A DNA stretch of 12,012 nt, from assembly GCA_025934335.1 (NCBI GenBank), contig JAICYG010000074.1:1-12012 (forward strand). Reading direction: 5' to 3'. The notes beneath the pieces were generated by a model. The model searched no databases. It was not told the DNA's origin and saw nothing but the letters and a program-made list of their open reading frames with translations. This DNA is from Thermoleophilia bacterium (GTDB lineage: Bacteria > Actinomycetota > Thermoleophilia > Gaiellales > Gaiellaceae). Position numbers and translations under genes: made by a program. Positions 4,141 through 11,334 of this stretch are shown here, in pieces. Each line of letters opens with the position of its first letter. Position 1 is the stretch's first letter.

Positions 4141-4923
4141 GTGCCCATCCGAGTCGGCCACTCAGCGGATCCCGACGACGCGTTCATGGTCTGGGCGCTC
4201 GAGGCGGGCGCCGTCGACAGGCGCGGCCTCGAGCTCGAGCCCGTCGTCTCCGACATCCAGACGCTGAACGAATGGGCGCTCGAGGGACGGCTCGAGGTGA
4301 CCGCGCTCTCGGCGGGCGCGTACGCCGCCGTCGCCGACCGCTACCTGCTGTTGCCGCACGGCGCCTCGTTCGGCGACGGTTACGGGCCGATCGTCGTCGC
4401 GCGCGGGGACCTGGACCTGCGCGCGGTCGAGATCGTCACGCCGGGCCCCCTGACGACCGCGAAGCGCGTCCTCCACCTCGCCCTCGGCGCGCAGGTGCGG
4501 ACGCGCGACCTGCCCTTCGACCAGGTGCTCGACGAGGTCGTCTCCGGCCGAGCCGAGGCGGGGCTCCTGATTCACGAGGGGCAGCTCACCTACGCCGACG
4601 CCGGGCTCGTGAAGCTGCTCGACCTCGGGACGTGGTGGCAGGAGAACGTCGCGCTGCCGCTCCCGCTCGGGCTCGTCGGCATACGGCGCGACGTCGACCG
4701 CTCCGCCGACGTCTCTGCCGTGCTGAAGGAGGCGATCGTCGCGGGACTCGAGAACCGGGACGACGCGATGGCGTACGCGATGGGCTTCGGCCGCGGCATC
4801 GACCGCGAGACGGCCGACCGCTTCGTCTCGATGTACGTCAACGACCTGACGCTCGACATGGGTGAGCGCGGCCGCGCCGCCGTCGCGCGCCTCCTGGGGA
4901 GGGATGCCGAGTTCGCGCAGTGA
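4141..4923 (+). CDS. mqnD: 1,4-dihydroxy-6-naphthoate synthase (futalosine pathway)
   Basis: Encodes 260 residues. MqnD converts cyclic dehypoxanthinylfutalosine into 1,4-dihydroxy-6-naphthoate in the alternative (futalosine) route to menaquinone, in the cytoplasm. The fold is that of a periplasmic binding protein without a signal peptide. Recognised segments are the N-terminal GHSADPDDAFMVWAL, LNEWALEGRLEVTALS (43-57), GLLIHEGQLTYADAG (141-155), LGTWWQENVALPLPLG (162-177), and MYVNDLTLDMGERG near the end. They closely match Thermus MqnD from memory. His145 is the residue implicated in catalysis in Thermus. The related MqnA family is less likely, given the IHE and PLPLG motifs. It starts 8 nt after a -10 box, and its TGA overlaps the next gene's GTG (GTGA, 4920-4923). 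Other mqn genes are not in the window. Confidence 0.88.
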   Translation: MPIRVGHSADPDDAFMVWALEAGAVDRRGLELEPVVSDIQTLNEWALEGRLEVTALSAGAYAAVADRYLLLPHGASFGDGYGPIVVARGDLDLRAVEIVTPGPLTTAKRVLHLALGAQVRTRDLPFDQVLDEVVSGRAEAGLLIHEGQLTYADAGLVKLLDLGTWWQENVALPLPLGLVGIRRDVDRSADVSAVLKEAIVAGLENRDDAMAYAMGFGRGIDRETADRFVSMYVNDLTLDMGERGRAAVARLLGRDAEFAQ

Positions 4924-6086
4924 TCCTCAGCGCCGTGCGGACGCCGGTCGGCCGCTACGGCGGCGGGCTCTCCGGCACGCGTCCCGACGACCTCGCGGCG
5001 CTCGTGGTGAAGGAGGCCGTCGCCCGCGCCGGCGTCTCGCCCGGAGAGATCGAGGACGTCTACCTCGGCTGCGCGAACCAGGCAGGCGAGGACAACCGCA
5101 ACGTCGCTCGCATGGCGGTGCTGCTCGCGGGCCTTCCCGAATCGGTCGCGGGCGTCACCGTCAACCGGCTCTGTGCCTCCGGCCTCGCGGCGATCGTCGG
5201 CGCGTGTCATGCCGTGGCCGCGGGCGACGGCGATCTCTTCGTCGCGGGCGGCGTCGAGTCGATGTCGCGTGCGCCCTTCGTCACGCCAAAGCCCGATCGC
5301 GCGTTCCCGCGCGGCGACCGGACGATGTACGACACGACGCTCGGCTGGCGCTTCCCCAACCCGCGGCTCGAGGAGCTGTTCCCGCTCGAGACGATGGGTG
5401 AGACCGGAGAGAACGTCGCGGAGCACTGGACGGTGACACGGGAGGACCAGGACACCTTCGCGCTCCGTTCGCAGGAGCGGTGGGCCGCCGCGAGCGAGGC
5501 GGGCCGCTTCGACGACGAGCTCGTGCCGGCCGGCGAGCTGACGCGCGACGAGCATCCGCGCACCGACACGTCGCTCGAGAAGCTTGCCGCGCTCAAGCCC
5601 GCATTTCGCCGGGACGGCACGGTGACCGCCGGTAATGCGTCGGGCCTGAACGACGGCGCGGCCGCCGTGGTCGTCGCTTCCGAGGAGCGTGCCCGCGAGC
5701 TCGGCGCCGAGCCGCTCGGGGCGTTCGTCGCGTCCGCCGTGGCCGGCGTCGACCCGCAGGTGATGGGCATCGGCCCGGTGCCCGCGGTGCAGAAGCTCCT
5801 CGCGCGCGCGGGCGTCACGGTCGGCGACGTCGATCTGTGGGAGCTGAACGAGGCGTTCGCGTCGCAGTCGCTGGCGGTGCAGCGCGAGCTCGGGATCGCA
5901 GATGACCGGCTGAACGTGAACGGCGGCGCGATCGCGATCGGTCATCCACTCGGCATGAGCGGCGCGCGCCTCACCGTCTCGCTCCTGCACGAGCTGCGGC
6001 GCCGTGGCGGGAGACGTGGGATCGTGACGATGTGCGTGGGCGTGGGACAGGGGCAGGCGGCCCTCTTCGAGCGTGACGGCGGCTGA
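4920..6086 (+). CDS. Acetyl-CoA C-acyltransferase (thiolase)
   Basis: Encodes 388 residues, the normal length for degradative or biosynthetic thiolases. It catalyses reversible thiolytic cleavage of a 3-oxoacyl-CoA, or acetoacetyl-CoA formation. All catalytic marks are present: nucleophile Cys85 in NRLCASGLAAI, NEAF at 310-313, His342 in GGAIAIGHPLGMSGAR, and Cys372 in CVGVGQGQA. The N-terminus ILSAVRTPVGRYGG fits the family, though it lacks the usual 3-5 residues before it. It begins with GTG within the mqnD stop (GTGA overlap). The NRNVARMA and MYDTTLGWRF segments recall thiolases of beta-oxidation and the beta-ketoadipate pathway. The exact chain length or substrate cannot be told from sequence alone. 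Translation is probably coupled to mqnD. Confidence 0.93.
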   Translation: MILSAVRTPVGRYGGGLSGTRPDDLAALVVKEAVARAGVSPGEIEDVYLGCANQAGEDNRNVARMAVLLAGLPESVAGVTVNRLCASGLAAIVGACHAVAAGDGDLFVAGGVESMSRAPFVTPKPDRAFPRGDRTMYDTTLGWRFPNPRLEELFPLETMGETGENVAEHWTVTREDQDTFALRSQERWAAASEAGRFDDELVPAGELTRDEHPRTDTSLEKLAALKPAFRRDGTVTAGNASGLNDGAAAVVVASEERARELGAEPLGAFVASAVAGVDPQVMGIGPVPAVQKLLARAGVTVGDVDLWELNEAFASQSLAVQRELGIADDRLNVNGGAIAIGHPLGMSGARLTVSLLHELRRRGGRRGIVTMCVGVGQGQAALFERDGG

Positions 6087-7209
6087 GGACTACCTTCTGC
6101 TCGGCCTCCGGCTCGGGCGACACGTGGAGGGGCTCGTCGACTCGTACTGCGGCCCGCCGGAGCTGAAGGAGCAGGCGGACGCCGAGGAGCCCGTGGCGCC
6201 GGCGCAGCTCGCCGCGGATGCCGCGTCCCTCCGCGACCGGCTCGACGACGGCTGGCTCCGCGACCAGGTGGTCGGCTGCTGGACGTACGCGCGCGTGCTC
6301 GCCGGCGAGCAGCTCTCCTACAGCGACGAGGTCGAGGGCTGCTACGGCGTGCGGCCTGGGCGCACGCCCGAGGCGGTGTACGAGCAGGCGCATGCGGAGC
6401 TCGACGAGCTGCTCCCCGGCGAGGGATCGCTGCTCGAGCGGAAGCTCGCCTGGCGCGAGCGGCAGCTCTGCCCGGGCGACCGGGCGATCGCCGTTCTCGC
6501 CGACCTGCTGCCGCTGTTGCGTTCACGCACGCTCGAGGTCGTCGACCTGCCGGAGAGCGAGCGCGTCACGCTCGACCCGGTGAGCGGCGAGCCCTGGTGG
6601 GCGTTCAACTACTACCAGGGCGGCCTGCACAGTCACGTCGTCGTCAACACCGACGTCCCGACGACCGGCCTCGACGTGCTCCACCTCGGCTCGCACGAGG
6701 TCTATCCGGGCCACCACACCGAGCACGCGCTGAAGGAGCATCTGCTCGGCGTGGAGGAGACGATTCAGCTGGTGCCGACGCCGCAGGCGGTCGTCAGCGA
6801 GGGGATCGCGGAGGTGGGCGGCGACGTCGTCCTCGACGACGCAGCGCGAGAGCAGGCCTACGCGGTCATCCGCGGCCACGGTCTCGAGCTGCCCGACCCG
6901 GGCCTGGCCGAGCGGATCAAACGGGCGGGTGATGCGCTGGGGACGATCGGGGTGAACGTGGCGCTGATGATCCACGAGGACGGCGCGAGCGTCGACGACG
7001 GCGTCGAGTACGCTGCCCGCTGGGGGCTGCGCCCGCTCGACGAGGCGCGCCGCTCCGTCTCGTTCGTCACCGACCCGACGTGGCGTGCGTACACGATCAC
7101 CTACTCCGCCGGCGAGGATCTCTGCCGCGCCTACATCGGCGACGATCGTTCGCGCCTGCGCCGGTTGCTGACCGAGCACGTGCGGGTCGGGGAGCTATCG
7201 TCCCGCTGA
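6073..7209 (+). CDS. HEVYPGHH metallopeptidase-like protein (DUF885-related)
   Basis: Encodes 378 residues from GTG 6073, overlapping the thiolase by 14 nt. The central motif SHEVYPGHHTEH has a gluzincin-like metal site His208-Glu209...His214-His215, resembling the HExxxGHH signature of DUF885 proteins. Downstream SEGIAE (Glu243) matches the EG segment that supplies a further ligand in that family. The N-terminal half is helical (LGLRLGRHVEGLVDSYCGPPEL) and the C-terminus holds RAYTITYSAGEDLCRAYIG. It is shorter than typical DUF885 proteins (550-600 residues) and has no signal peptide, so it is probably cytoplasmic. The metal-dependent hydrolase activity is inferred from the motif and the substrate is unknown. 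Its TGA overlaps the following ATG by one base (TGATG). Confidence 0.8.
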   Translation: MTAAEDYLLLGLRLGRHVEGLVDSYCGPPELKEQADAEEPVAPAQLAADAASLRDRLDDGWLRDQVVGCWTYARVLAGEQLSYSDEVEGCYGVRPGRTPEAVYEQAHAELDELLPGEGSLLERKLAWRERQLCPGDRAIAVLADLLPLLRSRTLEVVDLPESERVTLDPVSGEPWWAFNYYQGGLHSHVVVNTDVPTTGLDVLHLGSHEVYPGHHTEHALKEHLLGVEETIQLVPTPQAVVSEGIAEVGGDVVLDDAAREQAYAVIRGHGLELPDPGLAERIKRAGDALGTIGVNVALMIHEDGASVDDGVEYAARWGLRPLDEARRSVSFVTDPTWRAYTITYSAGEDLCRAYIGDDRSRLRRLLTEHVRVGELSSR

Positions 7210-8678
7210 TGGCGACGGCCACGACGGAGCACGGTCTCTTCATCGGCGGCGAGAGCGTCGAGCCGGCCTCCGGAGAGCTGCGCGACCTGCGCGAGCCGGC
7301 GACGGGCGAGCCGCTCGCGCGTGCCGCGATGGCCGGCGAGGCAGACGTCGACCGCGCGGTCGAGGCCGCCCGCGCAGCGCTCGACGGCCCGTGGGGGAAG
7401 ACGCCTGCGACCGAGCGCTCGAGGCTCCTGCACGCGCTCGCCGACGCGATCGTCTCGAACCGCAGGGAGCTTGCCGAGCTCGAGTCCCGTAACGTCGGCA
7501 AGGCGATCACGACCGTCAAGGCGGAGATCGCCGCGGCCGCCGAGAACTTCCGCTACTTCGCGAGCGCTGTCGCATCGATCGCCGGACGGTCGAACCCGAT
7601 CGGAGGCTCGCTCCTCTTCTACTCGCAGAAGGAGCCGGTCGGCGTCGCCGGCCAGATCGTCCCGTGGAACTACCCGCTGCTGATGTCGACCTGGAAGCTC
7701 GCGCCCGCGCTCGCCGCCGGCTGCGCCGTCGTGCTGAAGCCGGACCCGCAGACGCCGCTGTCGGTGCTGCGACTCGCGGAGCTCGCCGCCGAGGCCGGCT
7801 TCCCGGCGGGCGCGATCAACATCGTTCCCGGCGACGGCCCGACGACCGGCGCGTACCTCGTCCGCCACCCGGGCGTCGACAAGATCGCGTTCACAGGGTC
7901 GACGCGCACCGGCGGCGAGATCATGCGCCTCGCCTCCGATCCGATCAAGCGCGTCACGCTCGAGCTCGGGGGCAAGAGCCCGAACCTCCTCTTCGCCGAC
8001 GCGAACCTCGCCGACGCCGTGCCGGCGAGCGTGTGGGCGATCTACGTCGCGGCCGGCCAGTCGTGCGAGGCGCGCTCTCGCCTCCTCGTGGAGAAGGCGC
8101 TCTACGACGACGTCGTCTCGCAGGTGACCGATCTCTCTCAGCGCGTGAAGGTCGGGGACCCGCTCGATCCCGACACGCAGATGGGCTCGCTCATCTCGAC
8201 CGCGCACCGCGAGAAGGTGCACGGCTTCGTCGACGGTGCGCGCGAGGAGGGAGCAGAGATCACGACGGGCGGCGAGATCGGCGCCGGCGCCGGCGCGTTC
8301 TACCCGCCGACGGTGATCGCGCAGGCCGACAATCGCATGCGTGCGGCGCAGGAGGAGATCTTCGGACCGGTCGTCACGGTGATCCCGTTCGAGGACGAGC
8401 AGGATGCGATCCGGATCGCGAACGACGTCAGGTACGGGCTGATGGCGACCGTCTGGACCGGCGACCCCGCGAAGGGGCACCGCATTGCCTCGCGCATCAA
8501 GTCGGGCACGGTCGGCATCAACATGCCGTACACCGCCTTCCCGGGGATCCCGTTCGGCGGCTACAAGCAGTCGGGCTTCGGGCGCGAGCTCGCGCTCGAG
8601 ACGCTCGACCTCTACCTCGAGACGAAGTCGGTCGTCACCTACACCGGGTCTCGGCCGACGAACCCGTTCGGGCTCTGA
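7209..8678 (+). CDS. NAD(P)-dependent aldehyde dehydrogenase
   Basis: Encodes 489 residues from ATG 7209, full length for the ALDH superfamily. It oxidises an aldehyde to the carboxylate with NAD(P)+. Catalytic marks are Asn154 in PWNYP, the cofactor-binding FTGSTRTGGE (228-237), general base Glu252 in LELGGKSPN, nucleophile Cys286 in GQSCEARSR, and EEIFGPVV toward the end. C-terminal GGYKQSGFGRELALETLDLYLETKSV is typical of the betaine-aldehyde and 4-aminobutyraldehyde type branch. That would suit amine or polyamine catabolism, but substrate assignment from motif alone is weak. The frame is open upstream to 7080; ATG 7209 is chosen because it overlaps the previous stop as TGATG and matches the family N-terminus. 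Confidence 0.94.
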   Translation: MATATTEHGLFIGGESVEPASGELRDLREPATGEPLARAAMAGEADVDRAVEAARAALDGPWGKTPATERSRLLHALADAIVSNRRELAELESRNVGKAITTVKAEIAAAAENFRYFASAVASIAGRSNPIGGSLLFYSQKEPVGVAGQIVPWNYPLLMSTWKLAPALAAGCAVVLKPDPQTPLSVLRLAELAAEAGFPAGAINIVPGDGPTTGAYLVRHPGVDKIAFTGSTRTGGEIMRLASDPIKRVTLELGGKSPNLLFADANLADAVPASVWAIYVAAGQSCEARSRLLVEKALYDDVVSQVTDLSQRVKVGDPLDPDTQMGSLISTAHREKVHGFVDGAREEGAEITTGGEIGAGAGAFYPPTVIAQADNRMRAAQEEIFGPVVTVIPFEDEQDAIRIANDVRYGLMATVWTGDPAKGHRIASRIKSGTVGINMPYTAFPGIPFGGYKQSGFGRELALETLDLYLETKSVVTYTGSRPTNPFGL

Positions 8679-9820
8679 CTTCCCGGCGGTGGGGGATCCT
8701 CGCCGCGGGCACGTTCGCCCAGGCGACGTACTCCGCGATCTGGTTCGGCGTCGCCGTGATGGCGCCGTTCCTCCGGCAGCGCTATCACCTCTCGCTGGGG
8801 GAGACCGGCGTGCTCATCTCCGCCTCGCTCGCCGGCTCGGTGCTGTCGCTCGTGCCATGGGGCTTCGCGACCGACCGCTTCGGCGAGCGCGCCGTGCTGC
8901 TCGTCGGGCTCGGAAGCTGCGGCGTTGCGCTCGTCGGCGCGGCGTTCGCGCACGGCTTCTGGCCGCTCTTTGCGCTCCTGCTCGCCGCCGGTCTCGCCGG
9001 GGCGAGCGTGCAGGCGGCGAGTGGCCGTGCGGTCATGGCCGCGTTCCCGCTCGAGCAGCGCGGGCTTGCGCTCGGTATCCGGCAGACCGCGATCCCGATC
9101 GCCGGCTTCGCCGTCTCGCTGACGCTGCCCCACCTGGCGCGTGTGGGCGTCGCCTGGGGATTCGGGTCGCTCGGCGCCGCCTGCCTCGTCGCGACCGCAA
9201 TCGGCGGCGTTGCGATCGCTGATGTGGCCGCGCCGATCGACGCGCCGGCCGCCGTGAGCTCGCCGCTCCACGACGCGCGGCTCTGGCGGATCGCGCTTGG
9301 CAGCGCGCTCGTCGTCGCGCCGCAGATGTGCGTCGTCGGGTTCACCGTGTTGCTCCTCCACGACCACCGCGGCCTCTCCGCCGGCCGGGCGGCGGCCGTG
9401 CTCGCGCTCGTCCAGGCGCTCGGGATCGCCGCGCGCATCGGCGCCGGGCGCTGGTCGGACGTCGTCCGCTCGCGGCTCGCCCCGCTGCGCACGATCGCGG
9501 TCGTCGACTCCGTCCTCGTCCTCGCCTGCTCGGTCGTGCTCGATGCGCCGCTCGTCGCGCTGCTGCCGCTCCTCGTCGTCGCCGGGGTGCTCGCGATGAG
9601 CTGGAACGGCCTCGCCTTCGCAGCGGCGATCGAGGCGGCCGGGCATCGCCGGAGCGGTGTCGCGATCGGCCTCCAGCAGTCCGTGCTGAACGGCTTCGGC
9701 GCCGTCTACCCCGGCGTCTTCGGCGCCCTCGTCGGCCGGACGAGCTGGACCTGGGGCTTCGTCGCCGTGGCGCTTCTGCCCGTGGCCGGCTGGCGCGTGC
9801 TGAGAGGATTGGCCGGATGA
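8675..9820 (+). CDS. MFS transporter, apparent CTG start
   Basis: Encodes 381 residues if read from CTG 8675. It is a Major Facilitator permease with about 12 hydrophobic helices in two halves and a central loop near residues 190-205. The loop 2-3 motif GFATDRFGERAVLL (about 63-76) is the MFS motif A, and RQTAIPIAG lies in helix 5. No ATG, GTG or TTG is in frame between the stop of the aldehyde dehydrogenase and helix 1. The first ATG (8759) would remove most of helix 1. CTG 8675 overlaps the previous TGA as CTGA, the same 4-nt overlap as the ATGA and GTGA junctions elsewhere in this gene chain. The frame is also open far upstream, but that part is shadow of the dehydrogenase. Substrate is unknown; context suggests a carboxylate, amine or ureide. 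Confidence 0.83.
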   Translation: MTSRRWGILAAGTFAQATYSAIWFGVAVMAPFLRQRYHLSLGETGVLISASLAGSVLSLVPWGFATDRFGERAVLLVGLGSCGVALVGAAFAHGFWPLFALLLAAGLAGASVQAASGRAVMAAFPLEQRGLALGIRQTAIPIAGFAVSLTLPHLARVGVAWGFGSLGAACLVATAIGGVAIADVAAPIDAPAAVSSPLHDARLWRIALGSALVVAPQMCVVGFTVLLLHDHRGLSAGRAAAVLALVQALGIAARIGAGRWSDVVRSRLAPLRTIAVVDSVLVLACSVVLDAPLVALLPLLVVAGVLAMSWNGLAFAAAIEAAGHRRSGVAIGLQQSVLNGFGAVYPGVFGALVGRTSWTWGFVAVALLPVAGWRVLRGLAG

Positions 9821-10767
9821 CCGTCAGCGAGCGCATCGACGCGGTCTACGCGATCGCACCGCACCGTGCCGCTTACTCGCCGGAGGAGGACGCCGCGCAC
9901 GAGCTCGCCGCCGCCTGGATGCGGGAGGCAGGGCTCGAGGTCCTGCGCGACGGCGCCGGCAACCTCTTCGGAACGCGCGGCGACGCGCGCGTGTGGGCCG
10001 GGTCGCATCTCGACAGCGTTCCGACCGCGGGGCGCTTCGACGGCGTGCTCGGAGTCGTCGCCGCGATCGAGGCGGCCGCTCGGCTGCCCGACCGGCCGCT
10101 CGCCGCCGTCGCCTTCCGCGCCGAGGAGACCGGCCCGCTCGGCTGCAAGCGAATCGAGACGCGCCCCGACGCCTACCTGGAGCTGCACATCGAGCAGGGC
10201 CCGGTGCTGGCGGAGCTCGGCGAGCCGCTCGGCGTCGTCACCGCCATCGCCGGCCAGGCGCGTGGAACGCGCGTCTTCGAGGGCCATGCCGACCACGCCG
10301 GCACGACGCCGATCGCGTTGCGCCGCGATGCCCTCGTCGAGGCGGCGCGCTTCGTCCTGCACGTACGCGAGTGCGCGCGGGAGGGGACGGTCGCGACCGT
10401 GGGCTACCTGGAGTGCGAGCCGAACGCGACGAACGTCGTGCCCGCGAAGGTGACGGTGTCGGTCGACGCGCGCTCCGCCGAGGCCGCGCTGCTCGACCGG
10501 CTGATCGAGGAGATCGGGTTCGACGTGCACTGGCGCTCGGACCCCGTGCCGATGGGCGACGCGTTCGCGGCGGTGCTCCCGGACGCGCCGCGGCTCGTCT
10601 CCGGCGCCGGGCACGACGCGATGTTCGTCCCCAACCCGTCGATGCTCTTCGTCCGCTCGCTGAACGGCGGCGTCTCGCACCACCCCGACGAGCTCTCGAG
10701 CGAGGAGGACATCGCGCTCGCCGTCGATGCGCTCACCGCCGCGCTCGATAGGCTCACGGCTCCGTGA
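9817..10767 (+). CDS. M20 amidohydrolase (carbamoylase/allantoate amidohydrolase-like), shortened
   Basis: Encodes 316 residues from ATG 9817 (ATGA overlap with the MFS stop). It belongs to the Zn/Mn-dependent hydantoinase/carbamoylase branch of peptidase family M20, which cleaves N-carbamoyl-L-amino acids, ureidopropionate or allantoate. Metal-site residues visible are His64 and Asp75 (GSHLDSVPTAGRFDGVLG), Glu103-Glu104, His124 in ELHIEQGPVL, and His288 in GGVSHHPDE. Substrate and dimer-lid marks are GHADHAGTTP (156-165), GHDA and FVRS. It is about 90 residues shorter than the usual 400-410. Most of the loss lies between the EE pair and ELHIEQG, where about 14 residues replace about 58 in Geobacillus L-carbamoylase as I recall it. 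More is missing in the C-terminal catalytic part. The core residues are intact, so it is likely active, but substrate is uncertain. Confidence 0.87.
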   Translation: MTVSERIDAVYAIAPHRAAYSPEEDAAHELAAAWMREAGLEVLRDGAGNLFGTRGDARVWAGSHLDSVPTAGRFDGVLGVVAAIEAAARLPDRPLAAVAFRAEETGPLGCKRIETRPDAYLELHIEQGPVLAELGEPLGVVTAIAGQARGTRVFEGHADHAGTTPIALRRDALVEAARFVLHVRECAREGTVATVGYLECEPNATNVVPAKVTVSVDARSAEAALLDRLIEEIGFDVHWRSDPVPMGDAFAAVLPDAPRLVSGAGHDAMFVPNPSMLFVRSLNGGVSHHPDELSSEEDIALAVDALTAALDRLTAP

Positions 10768-11252
10768 GCGACCGCGAGGTCATGAGCTGGGACGACCTGG
10801 GCGCGGGTGCGCGCGAGCTTGCGGAAACCGTCGCCGCCGACGGCTACCACCCCGACATGATCCTCGGCATCGCGCGTGGCGGGCTGCTGGTCGCCGGCGC
10901 GATCGGCTACGCGCTCGGCGTCAAGAACACCTTCACGATGAACGTCGAGTTCTACACGGGGATCGACGAGCGGCTCGAGGTGCCGATGATCCTGCCGCCC
11001 GTCCCCGACCTCGTCGACTTCGCCGACTTCAAGGTGCTGATTGCCGACGACGTCGCCGACACGGGCGCGACACTGCGGCTCGTGAAGGAGTTCTGCGCCG
11101 GCAAGGTCGCCGAGGTGCGCTGCGCCGTCCTCTACGAGAAGTCCCGCTCCGTCGTCGAGTGCGAGTACGTCTGGCGCCGCACCGACCGCTGGATCACCTT
11201 CCCCTGGAGCGCCGCCGACCCGGTTCTGCAGGGGCTTCCGAGCGAGGCCTGA
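10764..11252 (+). CDS. Phosphoribosyltransferase, xanthine/guanine type
   Basis: Encodes 162 residues from GTG 10764 (GTGA overlap with the previous stop). It is a type I phosphoribosyltransferase that joins a purine base to PRPP, giving the nucleotide and pyrophosphate. The PRPP-binding signature VLIADDVADTGATL is at 91-104, preceded by the loop GIARGGLLVAG (35-45). The C-terminal DRWITFPW recalls Gpt-like xanthine/guanine enzymes, where a Trp stacks near the base. Length fits Gpt (about 150-160). The purine preference is inferred. Its place after a ureide-hydrolase-like gene and before a BMP receptor supports a purine role. It is the last gene of the overlapping chain; no obvious terminator with a T-run follows. 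Confidence 0.86.
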   Translation: MSDREVMSWDDLGAGARELAETVAADGYHPDMILGIARGGLLVAGAIGYALGVKNTFTMNVEFYTGIDERLEVPMILPPVPDLVDFADFKVLIADDVADTGATLRLVKEFCAGKVAEVRCAVLYEKSRSVVECEYVWRRTDRWITFPWSAADPVLQGLPSEA

Positions 11253-11266
11253 TCCGGCACTAGAAG

Positions 11267-11282
11267 CCGACCGGAAGGTCGG
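11267..11282. promoter_or_regulatory. Palindrome in the promoter region of the BMP gene
   Basis: CCGACC, a GGAA spacer and GGTCGG form a perfect 6-bp inverted repeat. AGCCGA (11265-11270) can alternatively pair with TCGGCT (11289-11294), so two mutually exclusive hairpins are possible. The element lies directly upstream of a -10-like TAGATT and could be an operator. It could also be the weak 3' hairpin of the preceding operon, although no T-run follows. Confidence 0.4.
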
Positions 11283-11283
11283 A

Positions 11284-11289
11284 TAGATT
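11284..11289 (+). promoter_or_regulatory. Candidate -10 element for the BMP gene
   Basis: TAGATT fits TANNNT and would place the transcript start near 11295, giving a leader of about 40 nt before GTG 11335. No good -35 is visible 17 nt upstream. The 82-nt gap is the only one in the 4141-12012 stretch, which favours an independent promoter here. Confidence 0.4.
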
Positions 11290-11316
11290 CGGCTCTCCCC
11301 CCGGAACCCGGTTCGC

Positions 11317-11325
11317 AAGGAGAGG
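11317..11325 (+). promoter_or_regulatory. Ribosome-binding site of the BMP gene
   Basis: AAGGAGAGG lies 9-12 nt before GTG 11335 and supports this start, which also begins a typical signal sequence. It is the strongest Shine-Dalgarno in the window. Confidence 0.72.
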
Positions 11326-11334
11326 AAGCCAATC

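Noticed and set aside
4116..4148. ATG 4148 as the start of the metalloregulator
   Set aside because: It would overlap the mqnD start by 8 nt and add residues absent from IdeR-like proteins; GTG 4115 matches the family start and sits 7 nt after a -10 box.
4590..5990. Long minus-strand open frame (466 codons) across mqnD and the thiolase
   Set aside because: It is antisense to two clear enzymes, has Arg/Ala/Gly-rich sequence with no motif, and is the expected shadow of a high-GC gene.
7131..8480. Minus-strand open frame of 449 codons opposite the aldehyde dehydrogenase
   Set aside because: A codon-position shadow of the dehydrogenase with no recognisable protein features.
7664..8674. Upstream extension of the MFS frame, giving a 718-residue protein
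   Set aside because: The extension is out-of-frame dehydrogenase sequence, rich in Arg and Asp; the transporter starts at helix 1.
8759..8761. ATG 8759 as the MFS start
   Set aside because: It removes most of the first membrane helix; CTG 8675 keeps it and gives a 4-nt overlap like the neighbouring junctions.
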